Position numbers and translations under genes: made by a program. A DNA stretch of 64,000 nucleotides, taken from NCBI RefSeq assembly GCF_000742835.1, contig NZ_CP008941.1, positions 2,223,690-2,287,689 on the forward strand, in the 5' to 3' direction. The notes beneath the pieces were generated by a model. The model did not search any database. It was not told the DNA's origin and worked only from the letters and a program-made list of their open reading frames with translations. Of the stretch, positions 51,472 to 60,083 are shown piece after piece. The DNA is from Candidatus Paracaedibacter acanthamoebae. Lineage in GTDB: Bacteria > Pseudomonadota > Alphaproteobacteria > Paracaedibacterales > Paracaedibacteraceae. The stretch's first letter is position 1; every line of letters starts with the position of its first letter.

Positions 51472-52227
51472 TTAAAGTGAATAAGACCAGCGCAGCATAA
51501 GAGATGAAATGCGCGGTTTCATTTTTGATGAGTTTGTTTCTGTCGAGCCCTGGGTATGGACGGTTCTATTCATTTTTAAGGCACTATATGAGGCAAGCCT
51601 GTATTCAATGCCGATCCGTGCTTTATCAAAATTCTTCATAACTCCAATTCCTGTAACGGGAGCAAATTTCCATTTTGAGTGGGTAAAAGTTTTAAATCCG
51701 AGACCAGGGCCGCCACTAAAATCAATATTCTCATAGATGGTGCTGTATTTAAAAAGACTGGCATCGACACCGGCTAAAGCATAAAGTTGAACCGATTTTG
51801 TAAGATTTCTCCCGCCTCTTAAAACTAAGTTTGTCGTCATTTTTCGAGAGAGTTTAGAATTAAGGTGACGTTCTGCAAAAAGCATGTCCGGGTCACGACT
51901 AGTGCTTTTTAGTTGCCTGTTCAATGTGCCTTGGCCAATTTGCCATTCAGGGCTTATAAACCAATTTTGCTGTAAATTAAAAAATGTTCCCAAAAAGAGG
52001 TAACCGTTAAATTGGTTGGTGGATAAGGAGCGGCCCTGAGAGAAAGTTAAATTCTTTCCCATAAAACTTGATAATGATTCAGAATGCTTGCCACTAAGAT
52101 GATCCCATGAGAGGGCTACACCAACATAGGGCTGATGGACACCGGGGGTTTGAGTATGGCCGAGCGTGGGGGTTAGTAATAAGAAACCAAGAGAGGCAAT
52201 AGTAGAATTAAAATAGTTAAGTTTCAT
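51472..52227 (-). CDS. Outer-membrane beta-barrel protein, unit 3 (OMP3)
   Basis: 251 residues from ATG 52227 (AGAGGA ribosome site). A signal peptide (about 1-25, ending GHTQT) is followed by the same strand series as OMP1 and OMP2: VALSWDHLSGKHSES, GYLFLGTFFNL, SPEWQIGQG, LYALAGVDASLFKYS, KFAPVTGIGVMKNFDKARIG, with C-terminal SSLMLRWSYSL. It is the most divergent of the three and is intact. The shared promoter motif of OMP1/OMP2 is not clearly present. It diverges from an MFS gene 154 bases away. Confidence 0.75.
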   Translation of the reverse strand: MKLNYFNSTIASLGFLLLTPTLGHTQTPGVHQPYVGVALSWDHLSGKHSESLSSFMGKNLTFSQGRSLSTNQFNGYLFLGTFFNLQQNWFISPEWQIGQGTLNRQLKSTSRDPDMLFAERHLNSKLSRKMTTNLVLRGGRNLTKSVQLYALAGVDASLFKYSTIYENIDFSGGPGLGFKTFTHSKWKFAPVTGIGVMKNFDKARIGIEYRLASYSALKMNRTVHTQGSTETNSSKMKPRISSLMLRWSYSL

Positions 52228-52318
52228 CAATATCCTCTTTAAGTTTTTATTAGGATCCGAATTACTAGAACCAAATAGTCATTTTCATAAGGCTATCCAT
52301 GGTTTTCAGGCGCTTCAC

Positions 52319-52348
52319 TTGATGTTCTAACAAGAAATAGTGTATTCT
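52319..52348 (+). promoter_or_regulatory. Predicted promoter of the MFS gene at 52381
   Basis: -35 TTGATG (52319-52324), 18-base spacer, -10 TATTCT (52343-52348), about 33 bases upstream of the start codon. Sequence match only. Confidence 0.4.
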
Positions 52349-52380
52349 GTCCCTACCATAACTTACTAAAAGCAAATATC

Positions 52381-53643
52381 ATGTCTTCACTGTTTAAGCG
52401 CGGCCTCATTATTTGGTTCGCTGCAGTATTCTATTACCTGTATCAGTATTTGTTGCGCGTGTCTCCAGGGGTAATGCTGGATGATTTAATGTTGACTTTT
52501 TCGCTTGATGCTAAATCTGTAGGGTATCTGGTGGCAACTACCACTTTTTTTTATGCGATTGCGCAAATGCCAGTCGGGATAATCTCTGATTTATTTGGGG
52601 CTCGGAAAATGATTTTGTATTCTTTGGCAGCTTGTATCCTCGGTGTGGCTGTTGTGAGTATGACGCATCATTTATCTTTAGCCTTTGTGGGGCGTGCTCT
52701 AATTGGAATTGGTAGTGCGGCTGGGTTTATCTGTGTTAGTAAAATCACCAGTGAATGGTTTCCTGTATCCCAGAAACCTATATGGTTTGCCTTAACGGTG
52801 TGTATGGGCACCATCGGGGCTTTATTAGGATACGCACCGTTAGCACAGTTGACGGAAGCGGTGGGATGGCGCCAAAGTTTGGTGTACCTTACAGGGCTGG
52901 GCCTTGTCATATTCTTGATTAATATTATCTTTTTGAAAGATCGACTAATGACAGAGGGACACCCTTTGAATCAAGGAGAAATTATGCGGCAGATCAAAGA
53001 TGTTTTGAAAAGCCGATCTGCCTGGCTATATGCGATTACGGCGTTGGGAATGTATCTTCCTATTTCTGTTTTTGCCGATTTATGGGGTGTTTCCTTTTTG
53101 ACTATGAAATATGGCTTAACCAAAGAGGCAGCTGCTAGTCTTTTATCTTTAGCTTATATCGGTACTTGCGGCGGCGTAATTGTTATTGCGGTTATGAGCA
53201 ATATTTTGGAAAGTTCTCAGTGGTTGATTGGAATATCCGCTGCGGCTATTACTCTCTTGATGGCGATCATCGTTTATGCTTCTGATCTGTCATCCATAAC
53301 GCTATCAATTTTATTGGTGTTGCTAGGCATTTTTGTAGGGACAGAAATTTTGTGCTTTTCCAAGGCCTGTCAAGAAAATGATATCAATGTCGCTGCTACT
53401 GTTACAGCTTTCTTAAATTTTGTGGTAACGCTGGGAGCTGCTTTTATTCAACAAATGGTTGGGGGGTTAATTAAGTGGTTTTGGGACGGTCAAATAACCG
53501 ATAATGGGCTGCCTCTATACCAGATAGATAATTATCAGAACGCAATGACCTTGGTGATCTTAGTTTCCTTTTTATCTTTTATCCTGGCTTTTTTTCTACC
53601 GAGTCAGAACGCGGCTGTTAAAATACAAGACAAAGCAATTTAG
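52381..53643 (+). CDS. MFS transporter
   Basis: A 420-residue, 12-helix major facilitator. It begins with IIWFAAVFYYLYQYLLRVSP; the YQYLLRVSPGVM stretch is common in a group of MFS carriers found in Legionella, Coxiella and related host-associated bacteria. The loop 2-3 motif is GIISDLFGARKMILYS, and GRALIGIGSAAGFICVSK follows. The substrate is not deducible; amino acids or other host metabolites are possible. It is followed by the SRP RNA gene and is transcribed alone. This is the third intact MFS gene in the window. Confidence 0.85.
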   Translation: MSSLFKRGLIIWFAAVFYYLYQYLLRVSPGVMLDDLMLTFSLDAKSVGYLVATTTFFYAIAQMPVGIISDLFGARKMILYSLAACILGVAVVSMTHHLSLAFVGRALIGIGSAAGFICVSKITSEWFPVSQKPIWFALTVCMGTIGALLGYAPLAQLTEAVGWRQSLVYLTGLGLVIFLINIIFLKDRLMTEGHPLNQGEIMRQIKDVLKSRSAWLYAITALGMYLPISVFADLWGVSFLTMKYGLTKEAAASLLSLAYIGTCGGVIVIAVMSNILESSQWLIGISAAAITLLMAIIVYASDLSSITLSILLVLLGIFVGTEILCFSKACQENDINVAATVTAFLNFVVTLGAAFIQQMVGGLIKWFWDGQITDNGLPLYQIDNYQNAMTLVILVSFLSFILAFFLPSQNAAVKIQDKAI

Positions 53644-53661
53644 GTTTGTTATAGTTCAAAA

Positions 53662-53755
53662 TGGAAGGTTGTGTGGGCAAGCACCCTGCTAATCTGGTCA
53701 GAGCCGGAAGGCAGCAGCCACCGTGGGATCCTGTTTGGGTCATATCAATCTTCCA
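53662..53755 (+). ncRNA. ffs: Signal recognition particle RNA (small bacterial 4.5S type)
   Basis: The conserved domain IV core GGTCAGAGCCGGAAGGCAGCA is split here by position: GGTCAG at about 53696, then CCGGAAGG and CAGCAGCC. The 5' TGGAAGGTTG (53662) pairs with 3' CAATCTTCCA (53746-53755), closing a single long hairpin of about 94 bases, normal for alphaproteobacteria. Its place just before dnaX-ybaB is a conserved arrangement. Confidence 0.93.
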
Positions 53756-53812
53756 CCACTCACTGAACTAAAATGCGATGGTTCAAAGCGCTTCATAATC
53801 GAAGGTTAATCA

Positions 53813-55474
53813 ATGTCAGAAAATTCAGTCAATTACCGTGTTTTAGCTCGCAAATACCGCCCTCAAACGATGAGTGAGTTGGTCGGACAAGAGCTGCTTG
53901 TTAAAACTCTCACCCAAGCAATTGATGCGAACCGGTTGCCCCATGCCTTTGTTTTGCATGGTATTCGCGGTGTAGGTAAAACCACAACGGCACGAATTCT
54001 GGCAAAGGCGTTGAATTGTCATGGTGCAGATGGCCAAGGCGGCCCGACAGCCAATCCGTGTGGGATATGTAGTTCTTGTATTTCTGTGACAGAAGATCGC
54101 CATTTGGATGTGATTGAAATGGACGCCGCCAGCCGGACGGGCGTAGATGATATTCGCGAAGTAACAGAATCAGCACGCTATAAGGCCGTCAATGGGCGCT
54201 ATAAGATTTTTATTATCGACGAAGTTCATATGCTATCCAAAAGTGCCTTTAATGCCCTTCTTAAAACGTTGGAAGAACCGCCGCCACATGTAAAATTTAT
54301 TTTTGCCACCACGGAATTGAAAAAAATTCCTGAGACAGTTTTATCTCGGTGTATGAAGTTTGATTTGGCGCGGATTACGCCAACGATTCTATTTGATTAC
54401 TTCAAAACAATTTGTGCGAAAGAGCAGGCAACGATTGAAGACGAAGCGTTGGCTTTATTAGTAAGAGCAGCTGATGGATCGGCGCGGGATGGGCTATCTT
54501 TATTAGATCAAGCGATTTCTTTGTCACAGTCCCAAGTCACCACGGACATTGTTCGGGATATGTTGGGGGTGGTTGATCGGGGCCGCATGTTTATCCTTTT
54601 AAATTTATTAATGGAAGGAAAAATTGCCGAGGTTATTGCCGAGGTGCGAGATCTATATGCGCGCGGAAGCGAGCCGACCGTGTTGTTGCATGATCTTTTA
54701 GATTTAGTGTATTGGGTGACCAGTCTTAAAATTAATACCTCTCTTTTGACGGATATAACCTGGCCGGAATCAGATCGCCGGGAAGGGGGAGAGTTGGCTA
54801 ACAAATTATCAATGCCTATTCTCATGCGGGCATGGCAAGTGTTATCCAAGGGATATGAAGAAGTGGCGCGGTCCCCGTTGCCGAATCAAGCTGTGGAAAT
54901 GGTTTTGATTCGTTTAGCTTATTTAAGTGATTTGCCGTCGGCTGAAGATTTGTTGAAATTGACTTCCGGTGGCGGAGCCGCAGGCGGCGGGATGTCGGCG
55001 CCAAGAGGTGCAGCATCTGTCACTTCCTCCCTCCCCCAAGCGATGGCTATGCCGATCAGTAGGCCTGCAGGGCTGAGTGGCGTGCCCGTAACGTCCCTCT
55101 TACAGCCCATGCCTGAGATCTTTCAAGATGTTTTGAAAATAGTTGCTCAGTCAAGAGAGCCCTTATTGTACAGTAATTTAATGCAAGACATTCATTTAGT
55201 TTCTTTTAGTACAGGCAAAATTGTGTTAAGGCTTGGGGATAAGGCTCCTTCTACGCTTCCAACTCAATTACAAAATTTGTTACATCAACAAACAGGCCAA
55301 AAGTGGGATATTGATATTGTTGCGGAAGGAGGGGCTGCAACTGTTGTTGAACAAAACCGTCAGCAGATGCAGCAATTAGAGCAATCAGCTCTCAACCATC
55401 CTCTCATTCAAGAAATGATGACTCAATTTCCTGGCCTCACCGCTAAAGTTGAACGACAAGAGACAATACATTAG
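53813..55474 (+). CDS. dnaX: DNA polymerase III gamma/tau subunit
   Basis: A 553-residue clamp-loader ATPase. Walker A is HGIRGVGKTTTARILAKALN, zinc-binding cysteines are in LNCHGADG and NPCGICSSC, Walker B is FIIDEVHMLS, the arginine-finger region is TVLSRCMKF, and sensor 2 follows. A glycine-rich linker (GGGAAGGGM, about 389-397) precedes a shortened tau-like C-terminal domain. It is shorter than E. coli tau, so polymerase and DnaB contacts may be reduced. ybaB follows nine bases later. Confidence 0.95.
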   Translation: MSENSVNYRVLARKYRPQTMSELVGQELLVKTLTQAIDANRLPHAFVLHGIRGVGKTTTARILAKALNCHGADGQGGPTANPCGICSSCISVTEDRHLDVIEMDAASRTGVDDIREVTESARYKAVNGRYKIFIIDEVHMLSKSAFNALLKTLEEPPPHVKFIFATTELKKIPETVLSRCMKFDLARITPTILFDYFKTICAKEQATIEDEALALLVRAADGSARDGLSLLDQAISLSQSQVTTDIVRDMLGVVDRGRMFILLNLLMEGKIAEVIAEVRDLYARGSEPTVLLHDLLDLVYWVTSLKINTSLLTDITWPESDRREGGELANKLSMPILMRAWQVLSKGYEEVARSPLPNQAVEMVLIRLAYLSDLPSAEDLLKLTSGGGAAGGGMSAPRGAASVTSSLPQAMAMPISRPAGLSGVPVTSLLQPMPEIFQDVLKIVAQSREPLLYSNLMQDIHLVSFSTGKIVLRLGDKAPSTLPTQLQNLLHQQTGQKWDIDIVAEGGAATVVEQNRQQMQQLEQSALNHPLIQEMMTQFPGLTAKVERQETIH

Positions 55475-55483
55475 GAGTATATA

Positions 55484-55804
55484 ATGAAAAATATCGGACA
55501 ATTAATGAAGCAGGCTCAGCAAATGCAGCAAAAAATGGCTGACATGCAACAAAAGATGGAACAAACTGAAATTATTGGAGCGTCGGGTGCTGGGCTTGTC
55601 CAAGTGACTATCAATGGCAAGAGCGAAATGCGCAGTCTTAAAATCGATCCTTCATTAGTGGATCCTCAAGAAATCGACGTCTTAGAAGATTTGATTGTCG
55701 CTGCCTTTAATGATGCAAAATCAAAACTAGAATCTCAAATGTCAGAAGAAATGGGTAAAATTACTGGGGGGATGAATATACCTGGTATGAAATTACCATT
55801 TTGA
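55484..55804 (+). CDS. ybaB: YbaB/EbfC nucleoid-associated protein
   Basis: A 106-residue dimeric DNA-binding protein. It begins [20 protein letters not shown] with a helical N-terminus. The central strands carry the family motif [20 protein letters not shown], and the Met/Gly-rich end is [16 protein letters not shown]. It is co-transcribed with dnaX, nine bases apart, as in most proteobacteria. recR, often next, is absent; a terminator follows instead. Confidence 0.95.
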   Translation: MKNIGQLMKQAQQMQQKMADMQQKMEQTEIIGASGAGLVQVTINGKSEMRSLKIDPSLVDPQEIDVLEDLIVAAFNDAKSKLESQMSEEMGKITGGMNIPGMKLPF

Positions 55805-55840
55805 TTAAGAAAGGCATCCCCTTTTAAGATCAATAAAGTT

Positions 55841-55862
55841 AAGCCCCACCCGGGGCTTTTTA
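55841..55862 (+). terminator. Rho-independent terminator after ybaB
   Basis: AAGCCCC / GGGGCTT stem with a four-base loop, then TTTTT. It lies 36 bases past the ybaB stop and 16 bases before the convergent mrcA stop, so it may also serve the opposite strand. Confidence 0.85.
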
Positions 55863-55877
55863 AGAATCCTAAATCCA

Positions 55878-58217
55878 TCAATCCTCTATAATATCTGTAA
55901 TCTCAGAGATGATGTTATCTGTTTCTTTCATATCAATTTCCGAAGCATCTTCAACACTTTCAAAATCAGTTGCTTGATTTTCTTCAAAAATATAGCTTTC
56001 TTCATCCACTGCAGCAACCGATGCTATCTCGATAGTAGGGTCATCAAATTTTATTTTTTCTCGTTTTTCATAAGCTTGCTCCATAAAATTCTTAAAGATA
56101 GGAACAGCTAGGCGCCCACCCGTTTCTCCTTCTCCTAATGTTCGCGGTTGAGGGAATCCCATAAAGACACCAACAACTAGATCTTTAGTAAACCCCACAA
56201 ACCAAGCGTCATTATAATTATTGGTTGATCCCGTTTTGCCGGCAACCTCAGTCTCCAGGGTTGCAAGCGATCGGGCAGTACCGTTTTGAGTGACTCCCCT
56301 CAGCATAGACGTAAGCTGTTTAATTGCGCTATCCGATGCTATCTGTTGGGGCTTTTGTAAAGGCTCGGTGATTGAGTATAGTGTTTCACCATACCGATCT
56401 TGAGTCCAATCCACGGTGTGAGGCGTTACCTGGTATCCTCCATTGGCCAGAGAAGCATAGGCAGCAACAAGACGGACGACAGTTGTTTCGCCAGCACCGA
56501 GAACCATAGCTAATTGTTTAGGCATATGGTTGGTAATGCCAAATTTTTTAGCGCACTCAATAATGGGAATCATGCCAACCTTTTGCGCTAAGCGAATGGT
56601 CATCACATTGCGGGATTGCTCTAATCCAACCCTCAAAGAACATGGCCCCAAATAGCGCCGGTTATAATTCTGCGGGGTGTAGAACCCGCGCTTGCCACCC
56701 AGGCTTATACTAATGGGGGCATCTAAAATCTGGGTGTTAGGGGTCATACCATGTTCCAGGGCCACCAAATAGACAAAAGGCTTAAAGCACGAGCCAATTT
56801 GTCGAGAGGCTTGGACAGCACAATTGAATTGATTCATATCAAAATCATAACCCCCTGCGAGAGCTAAAACTCGTCCCGTCTTGGGATCCATGGCCACCAA
56901 AGCACCTGTTACATTAGGAATTTGCTCTAATTTAAATTGATCAGCCTCTTGTTGGCTCACAAGAATCACATCCCCCGGTCGAACCACCTCTTTCATATGG
57001 CGAGGGGCTGGTCCAATTTTTTGTCCCACCAGGCAAGGAGCTGCCCAACTGCAATCTTTTAAAGTAATAAAACCTTCGGCACCATTGGAAAAGCCGATAC
57101 GGGCTTTATGGGATTCCACCTCTATTACAACCACTTGATCCCAACTGCCACTACCGAGTGGTTTTTTAAGTTTTTTCAGACCCTTCAACCACGGCTTACT
57201 TTTTTCTGCTTTATCCCAGCTCAATTGAGCCAGGGCACCCCGCCATCCATGCCGACGATCATAAGCAAGCAAGCCCTTTTTCAAAGAATTTTCAGCTAAT
57301 TCTTGTAAGGCCACATCCATGGTGGTGCGAACCGTCATGCCACCCTGATGCACTGGATTGCTACCAAATCGCTGAATTAATTCCCGACGCACTGCATCCG
57401 TAAAGTAGTCGGCCTTAACAGGAATTTCCCGGTGCTTGCGAAAGATGAGAGAATGAGTTTTTGCTTCCTCAGCTGCCTTAGGAGAAATCATATTTTCTTG
57501 GACCATACGATCAATAACCCAATTGCGACGGCCTTCAGCTTTAGAAATATCTTCTTTTTTAGTAAGCGTTGTGGGCGCTTTGGGCAGGGCCGCCAAAAAG
57601 GCTGCTTCATCAATAGTTAATTCATCAAGCTCTTTATCAAAATAAGTGAGGGAGGCAGAAGCAATACCATAGGTTCCGGCTCCTAAATAAATTTGATTAA
57701 GATAAAGTTCAAAAATACGATCCTTGGCCAAACTAAATTCTAAACGCATCGCTACAATGGCTTCCTTGATTTTGCGATCCAGAGAGCGTTCACTTCCCAC
57801 TAAAAAGTTTTTAGCAACTTGTTGGGTAATGGTTGATGCGCCGGTCGGGCGACTGCCCCAAGAATTGGTCAGGGTATTGGTCAAAATTGCCCTCAATGTT
57901 CCTAAGATATCAATACCAAAATGGTAGTAGAAATTACGATCCTCAGCCGCCATAAAGGCATTTTTAACTAACTCTGGAATTTGATGAAAGGGCACAAACA
58001 AACGCTTTTCAACAGCATATTCTTGTAAGAGCTGCGCATCACTCGTATACAGCCGACTCATCATGGGTGGCTCATAATCCTGAAGATAATCATATTCTGG
58101 TAGCCCTTGACCATAGTGAATGAAGAGGAATAAACAAACGGCCACGATTGCAGCTATGCTTAGGCAAAGACCAGAGAGGACACGGATACAGGCTGTTAAA
58201 ATGGGACGATTAGACAT
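55878..58217 (-). CDS. mrcA: Class A penicillin-binding protein 1A
   Basis: A 779-residue bifunctional peptidoglycan synthase. One N-terminal membrane helix, then a glycosyltransferase domain with AAEDRNFYYHFGID, TITQQVAKNFLVG and RKIKEAIVAMRLE. An OB-like insert separates it from the transpeptidase domain, with SxxK as S-C-F-K in GSCFKPFVY, SRN in EQSRNVMT, and KTGS in GKTGSTNNYNDAW. The tail (about 735-779) is strongly acidic. With dapD and dapE it shows that the organism makes a crosslinked peptidoglycan wall. Monocistronic. Confidence 0.95.
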   Translation of the reverse strand: MSNRPILTACIRVLSGLCLSIAAIVAVCLFLFIHYGQGLPEYDYLQDYEPPMMSRLYTSDAQLLQEYAVEKRLFVPFHQIPELVKNAFMAAEDRNFYYHFGIDILGTLRAILTNTLTNSWGSRPTGASTITQQVAKNFLVGSERSLDRKIKEAIVAMRLEFSLAKDRIFELYLNQIYLGAGTYGIASASLTYFDKELDELTIDEAAFLAALPKAPTTLTKKEDISKAEGRRNWVIDRMVQENMISPKAAEEAKTHSLIFRKHREIPVKADYFTDAVRRELIQRFGSNPVHQGGMTVRTTMDVALQELAENSLKKGLLAYDRRHGWRGALAQLSWDKAEKSKPWLKGLKKLKKPLGSGSWDQVVVIEVESHKARIGFSNGAEGFITLKDCSWAAPCLVGQKIGPAPRHMKEVVRPGDVILVSQQEADQFKLEQIPNVTGALVAMDPKTGRVLALAGGYDFDMNQFNCAVQASRQIGSCFKPFVYLVALEHGMTPNTQILDAPISISLGGKRGFYTPQNYNRRYLGPCSLRVGLEQSRNVMTIRLAQKVGMIPIIECAKKFGITNHMPKQLAMVLGAGETTVVRLVAAYASLANGGYQVTPHTVDWTQDRYGETLYSITEPLQKPQQIASDSAIKQLTSMLRGVTQNGTARSLATLETEVAGKTGSTNNYNDAWFVGFTKDLVVGVFMGFPQPRTLGEGETGGRLAVPIFKNFMEQAYEKREKIKFDDPTIEIASVAAVDEESYIFEENQATDFESVEDASEIDMKETDNIISEITDIIED

Positions 58218-59144
58218 AATTTATCATAAAATTTGGCTTCTTACCAAAGTATGCCAAGTTTTTTAGAGAAGGGGAAGGGGCGGGTAGGGATGAGAAAAAC
58301 TCTCTCCTACTTTACTTACTAAGATAAGATGTAAAATTTTGGAAAGAGCCCCTATTTTTCCATATGAGGAAGGTAGCATATTGTTTTGATTTATATAGAG
58401 AATCAACCAACAGTTGTATTTATATTGATTTTTAACTCTAAGTTTATGAGTGTACTCTGCTCTAGCTAGGACGAGGACTTCTGAGGAATATTCCTTACTC
58501 TAAACCCTTTTTCCAGACAAGCTTAAGGCGACCCGGAAAGAGTATATAGTGGCGTATTCTCCCTCATTCCGGCCTTGAGCCGAAATCCATTCCTCTCTTT
58601 TGGAGCAGTATGGCTTTATCACAGCTATACTTTCCTAAGCCTTACCATCAAACAGACGCCGGTATGGTTTCCGGGTCGCGTTGCACTTGCCCGGAAAGAG
58701 GGTTCTTTTTCCTGACTGAGCTTGCTCCTCCCTTCTACTTTCCAGGCCACCGAGCCGGGAACTCGAGATAACAAGGGGTAGCCCCTTATGATTCCGAGAC
58801 CCCGGGCCTGTCCTCAACTTGATTGGGGATCAAGCCATGGGAGACGGCCTTTATATAGAGAATTTTTTCCCAGCCTAAGGGCTAGGAAAGGAACCCTCTT
58901 TCCGGGCAACCGAAGGGCGACCCGGAAACTATACCTTGATGGGAGGGACAGGCTAATTTTATCACAGCCAGTTCTGTTTAAAGCTTGTTAGCATCTAGAC
59001 ACAGGAATGTATTCCGGCTCAAGGCCGGAATGAGGGGGAGTGTGCCACTATATCTATTCTCTCCTCTTCCCGGCTCTTCGCTTTGCTTCGGCTGAGAAGA
59101 GAGGAAGATAAGAACGACCAGCAAGAGGCGTTTTCTCAGAGCCT
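58218..59144. repeat. Non-coding island with nested inverted repeats
   Basis: 927 bases without a credible gene. The outer arms, 58539-58597 and 58998-59062, are inverted copies sharing CTCATTCCGGCCTTGAGCCG and a TATAGTGG block. The inner arms, 58661-58705 and 58891-58935, share TTTCCGGGTCG and TTGCCCGGAAAGAGGGTTC. The arms nest symmetrically, so the whole can fold as one large branched hairpin. Copy C of the dispersed 13-base core (58755-58767) lies in the centre. GC content is higher than in other spacers. The left 300 bases hold nothing recognisable. Confidence 0.75.
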
Positions 59145-60083
59145 TTAGAGTGTTAGCAGCCGTTTGAGCTTTGCTGCTGTATCCTGATTAACAGCCAGGG
59201 GAGTAAAATCATAAAGCTCAAGGGAGCCGTTCCACCAACGTACTCGATTCAAATCAAGGAGGGATTGATGAAATTGTTGGTGTTTCCAATAAACTTTAGG
59301 CAATGGATAGAGGTAGACGGGGACAGAAGTGGCACATACTTCTGAGATCATGCTGACACTATCGCAGGTTACAAGAATTGCATTGGCTAATCCTAGTAAG
59401 CCAAAATAAGGATTATCGCCTGTGCCATCCCACACATAAATGGAGGAGGGTAATGATTTTATTTTTTCTGCCACAGCTGCAGGCGTTCGGCGTGAGAGCG
59501 TGACCAGAACACGCCATCCCTTCTTAGCTATTTGGCTTAAATCATTGGTTAGGCGATGGGTAAAATCCATATCCATGATATATTTTTTGGTCGATCCCCC
59601 AATGATCACCGAAAGCACGGATTGGTTCTGGGGATTTAGATGTTGGAAGTCAGCCCTAGCTTGGGCGAGTTTTTCCGACGTGACACGATGGGTGGCACCA
59701 ATTGTTTGAATGACATTTTCACCCGTTAACCCATCATGTTGCGGACAAACGACAGCATCAAAATGAGAAGGGGAAATTCGTGGATCTTGCACGTAAACCA
59801 CTTTACACTGCCCATGGGCTTTTTTCTTAATATAAAGGGCAGGCGGAATAGCGCGTCGCCCCGAGGCGAGCACAAGGTCAGGATAAGGGGGAGAAATGGA
59901 ATCACTGCCTTTAGCCAGACAATGACCCACTCCAATGGTTAAATACGGTGCTAAGGTTTCCCAGGGTTGACGCAGTCGAATCTTTTTTAGCTCTACCTCA
60001 TACCCTAGGGTTTCTGCCAGCCCCCAAGCTTGGTTAACCATGCCGGCACTGCCATCAGAAATTACCCAACACCGTTTTGTCAC
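59145..60083 (-). CDS. ELM1/DUF1022-family protein
   Basis: A 312-residue protein of the family named after plant mitochondrial fission factor ELM1, widespread in alphaproteobacteria. Features are WVISDGSAGMVNQAWGLAE at the N-terminus, LVLASGRRAIPPALYIKK, VQDPRISPSHFDAVVCPQHD, VIIGGSTKKY, LVTLSRRTP, and LVTCDSVSMISEVCATSVPV. The fold resembles GT-B glycosyltransferases, but the bacterial role is not established. The GTG start follows the typA stop with no gap and uses GAGG inside the typA end, so it is coupled to typA. Confidence 0.9.
   Translation of the reverse strand: MTKRCWVISDGSAGMVNQAWGLAETLGYEVELKKIRLRQPWETLAPYLTIGVGHCLAKGSDSISPPYPDLVLASGRRAIPPALYIKKKAHGQCKVVYVQDPRISPSHFDAVVCPQHDGLTGENVIQTIGATHRVTSEKLAQARADFQHLNPQNQSVLSVIIGGSTKKYIMDMDFTHRLTNDLSQIAKKGWRVLVTLSRRTPAAVAEKIKSLPSSIYVWDGTGDNPYFGLLGLANAILVTCDSVSMISEVCATSVPVYLYPLPKVYWKHQQFHQSLLDLNRVRWWNGSLELYDFTPLAVNQDTAAKLKRLLTL

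Noticed and set aside
58635-58991. Two short open frames in the inverted-repeat island
   Set aside because: They are translations of GC-rich palindromic arms, full of Arg/Pro/Gly, on opposite strands and without ribosome sites.
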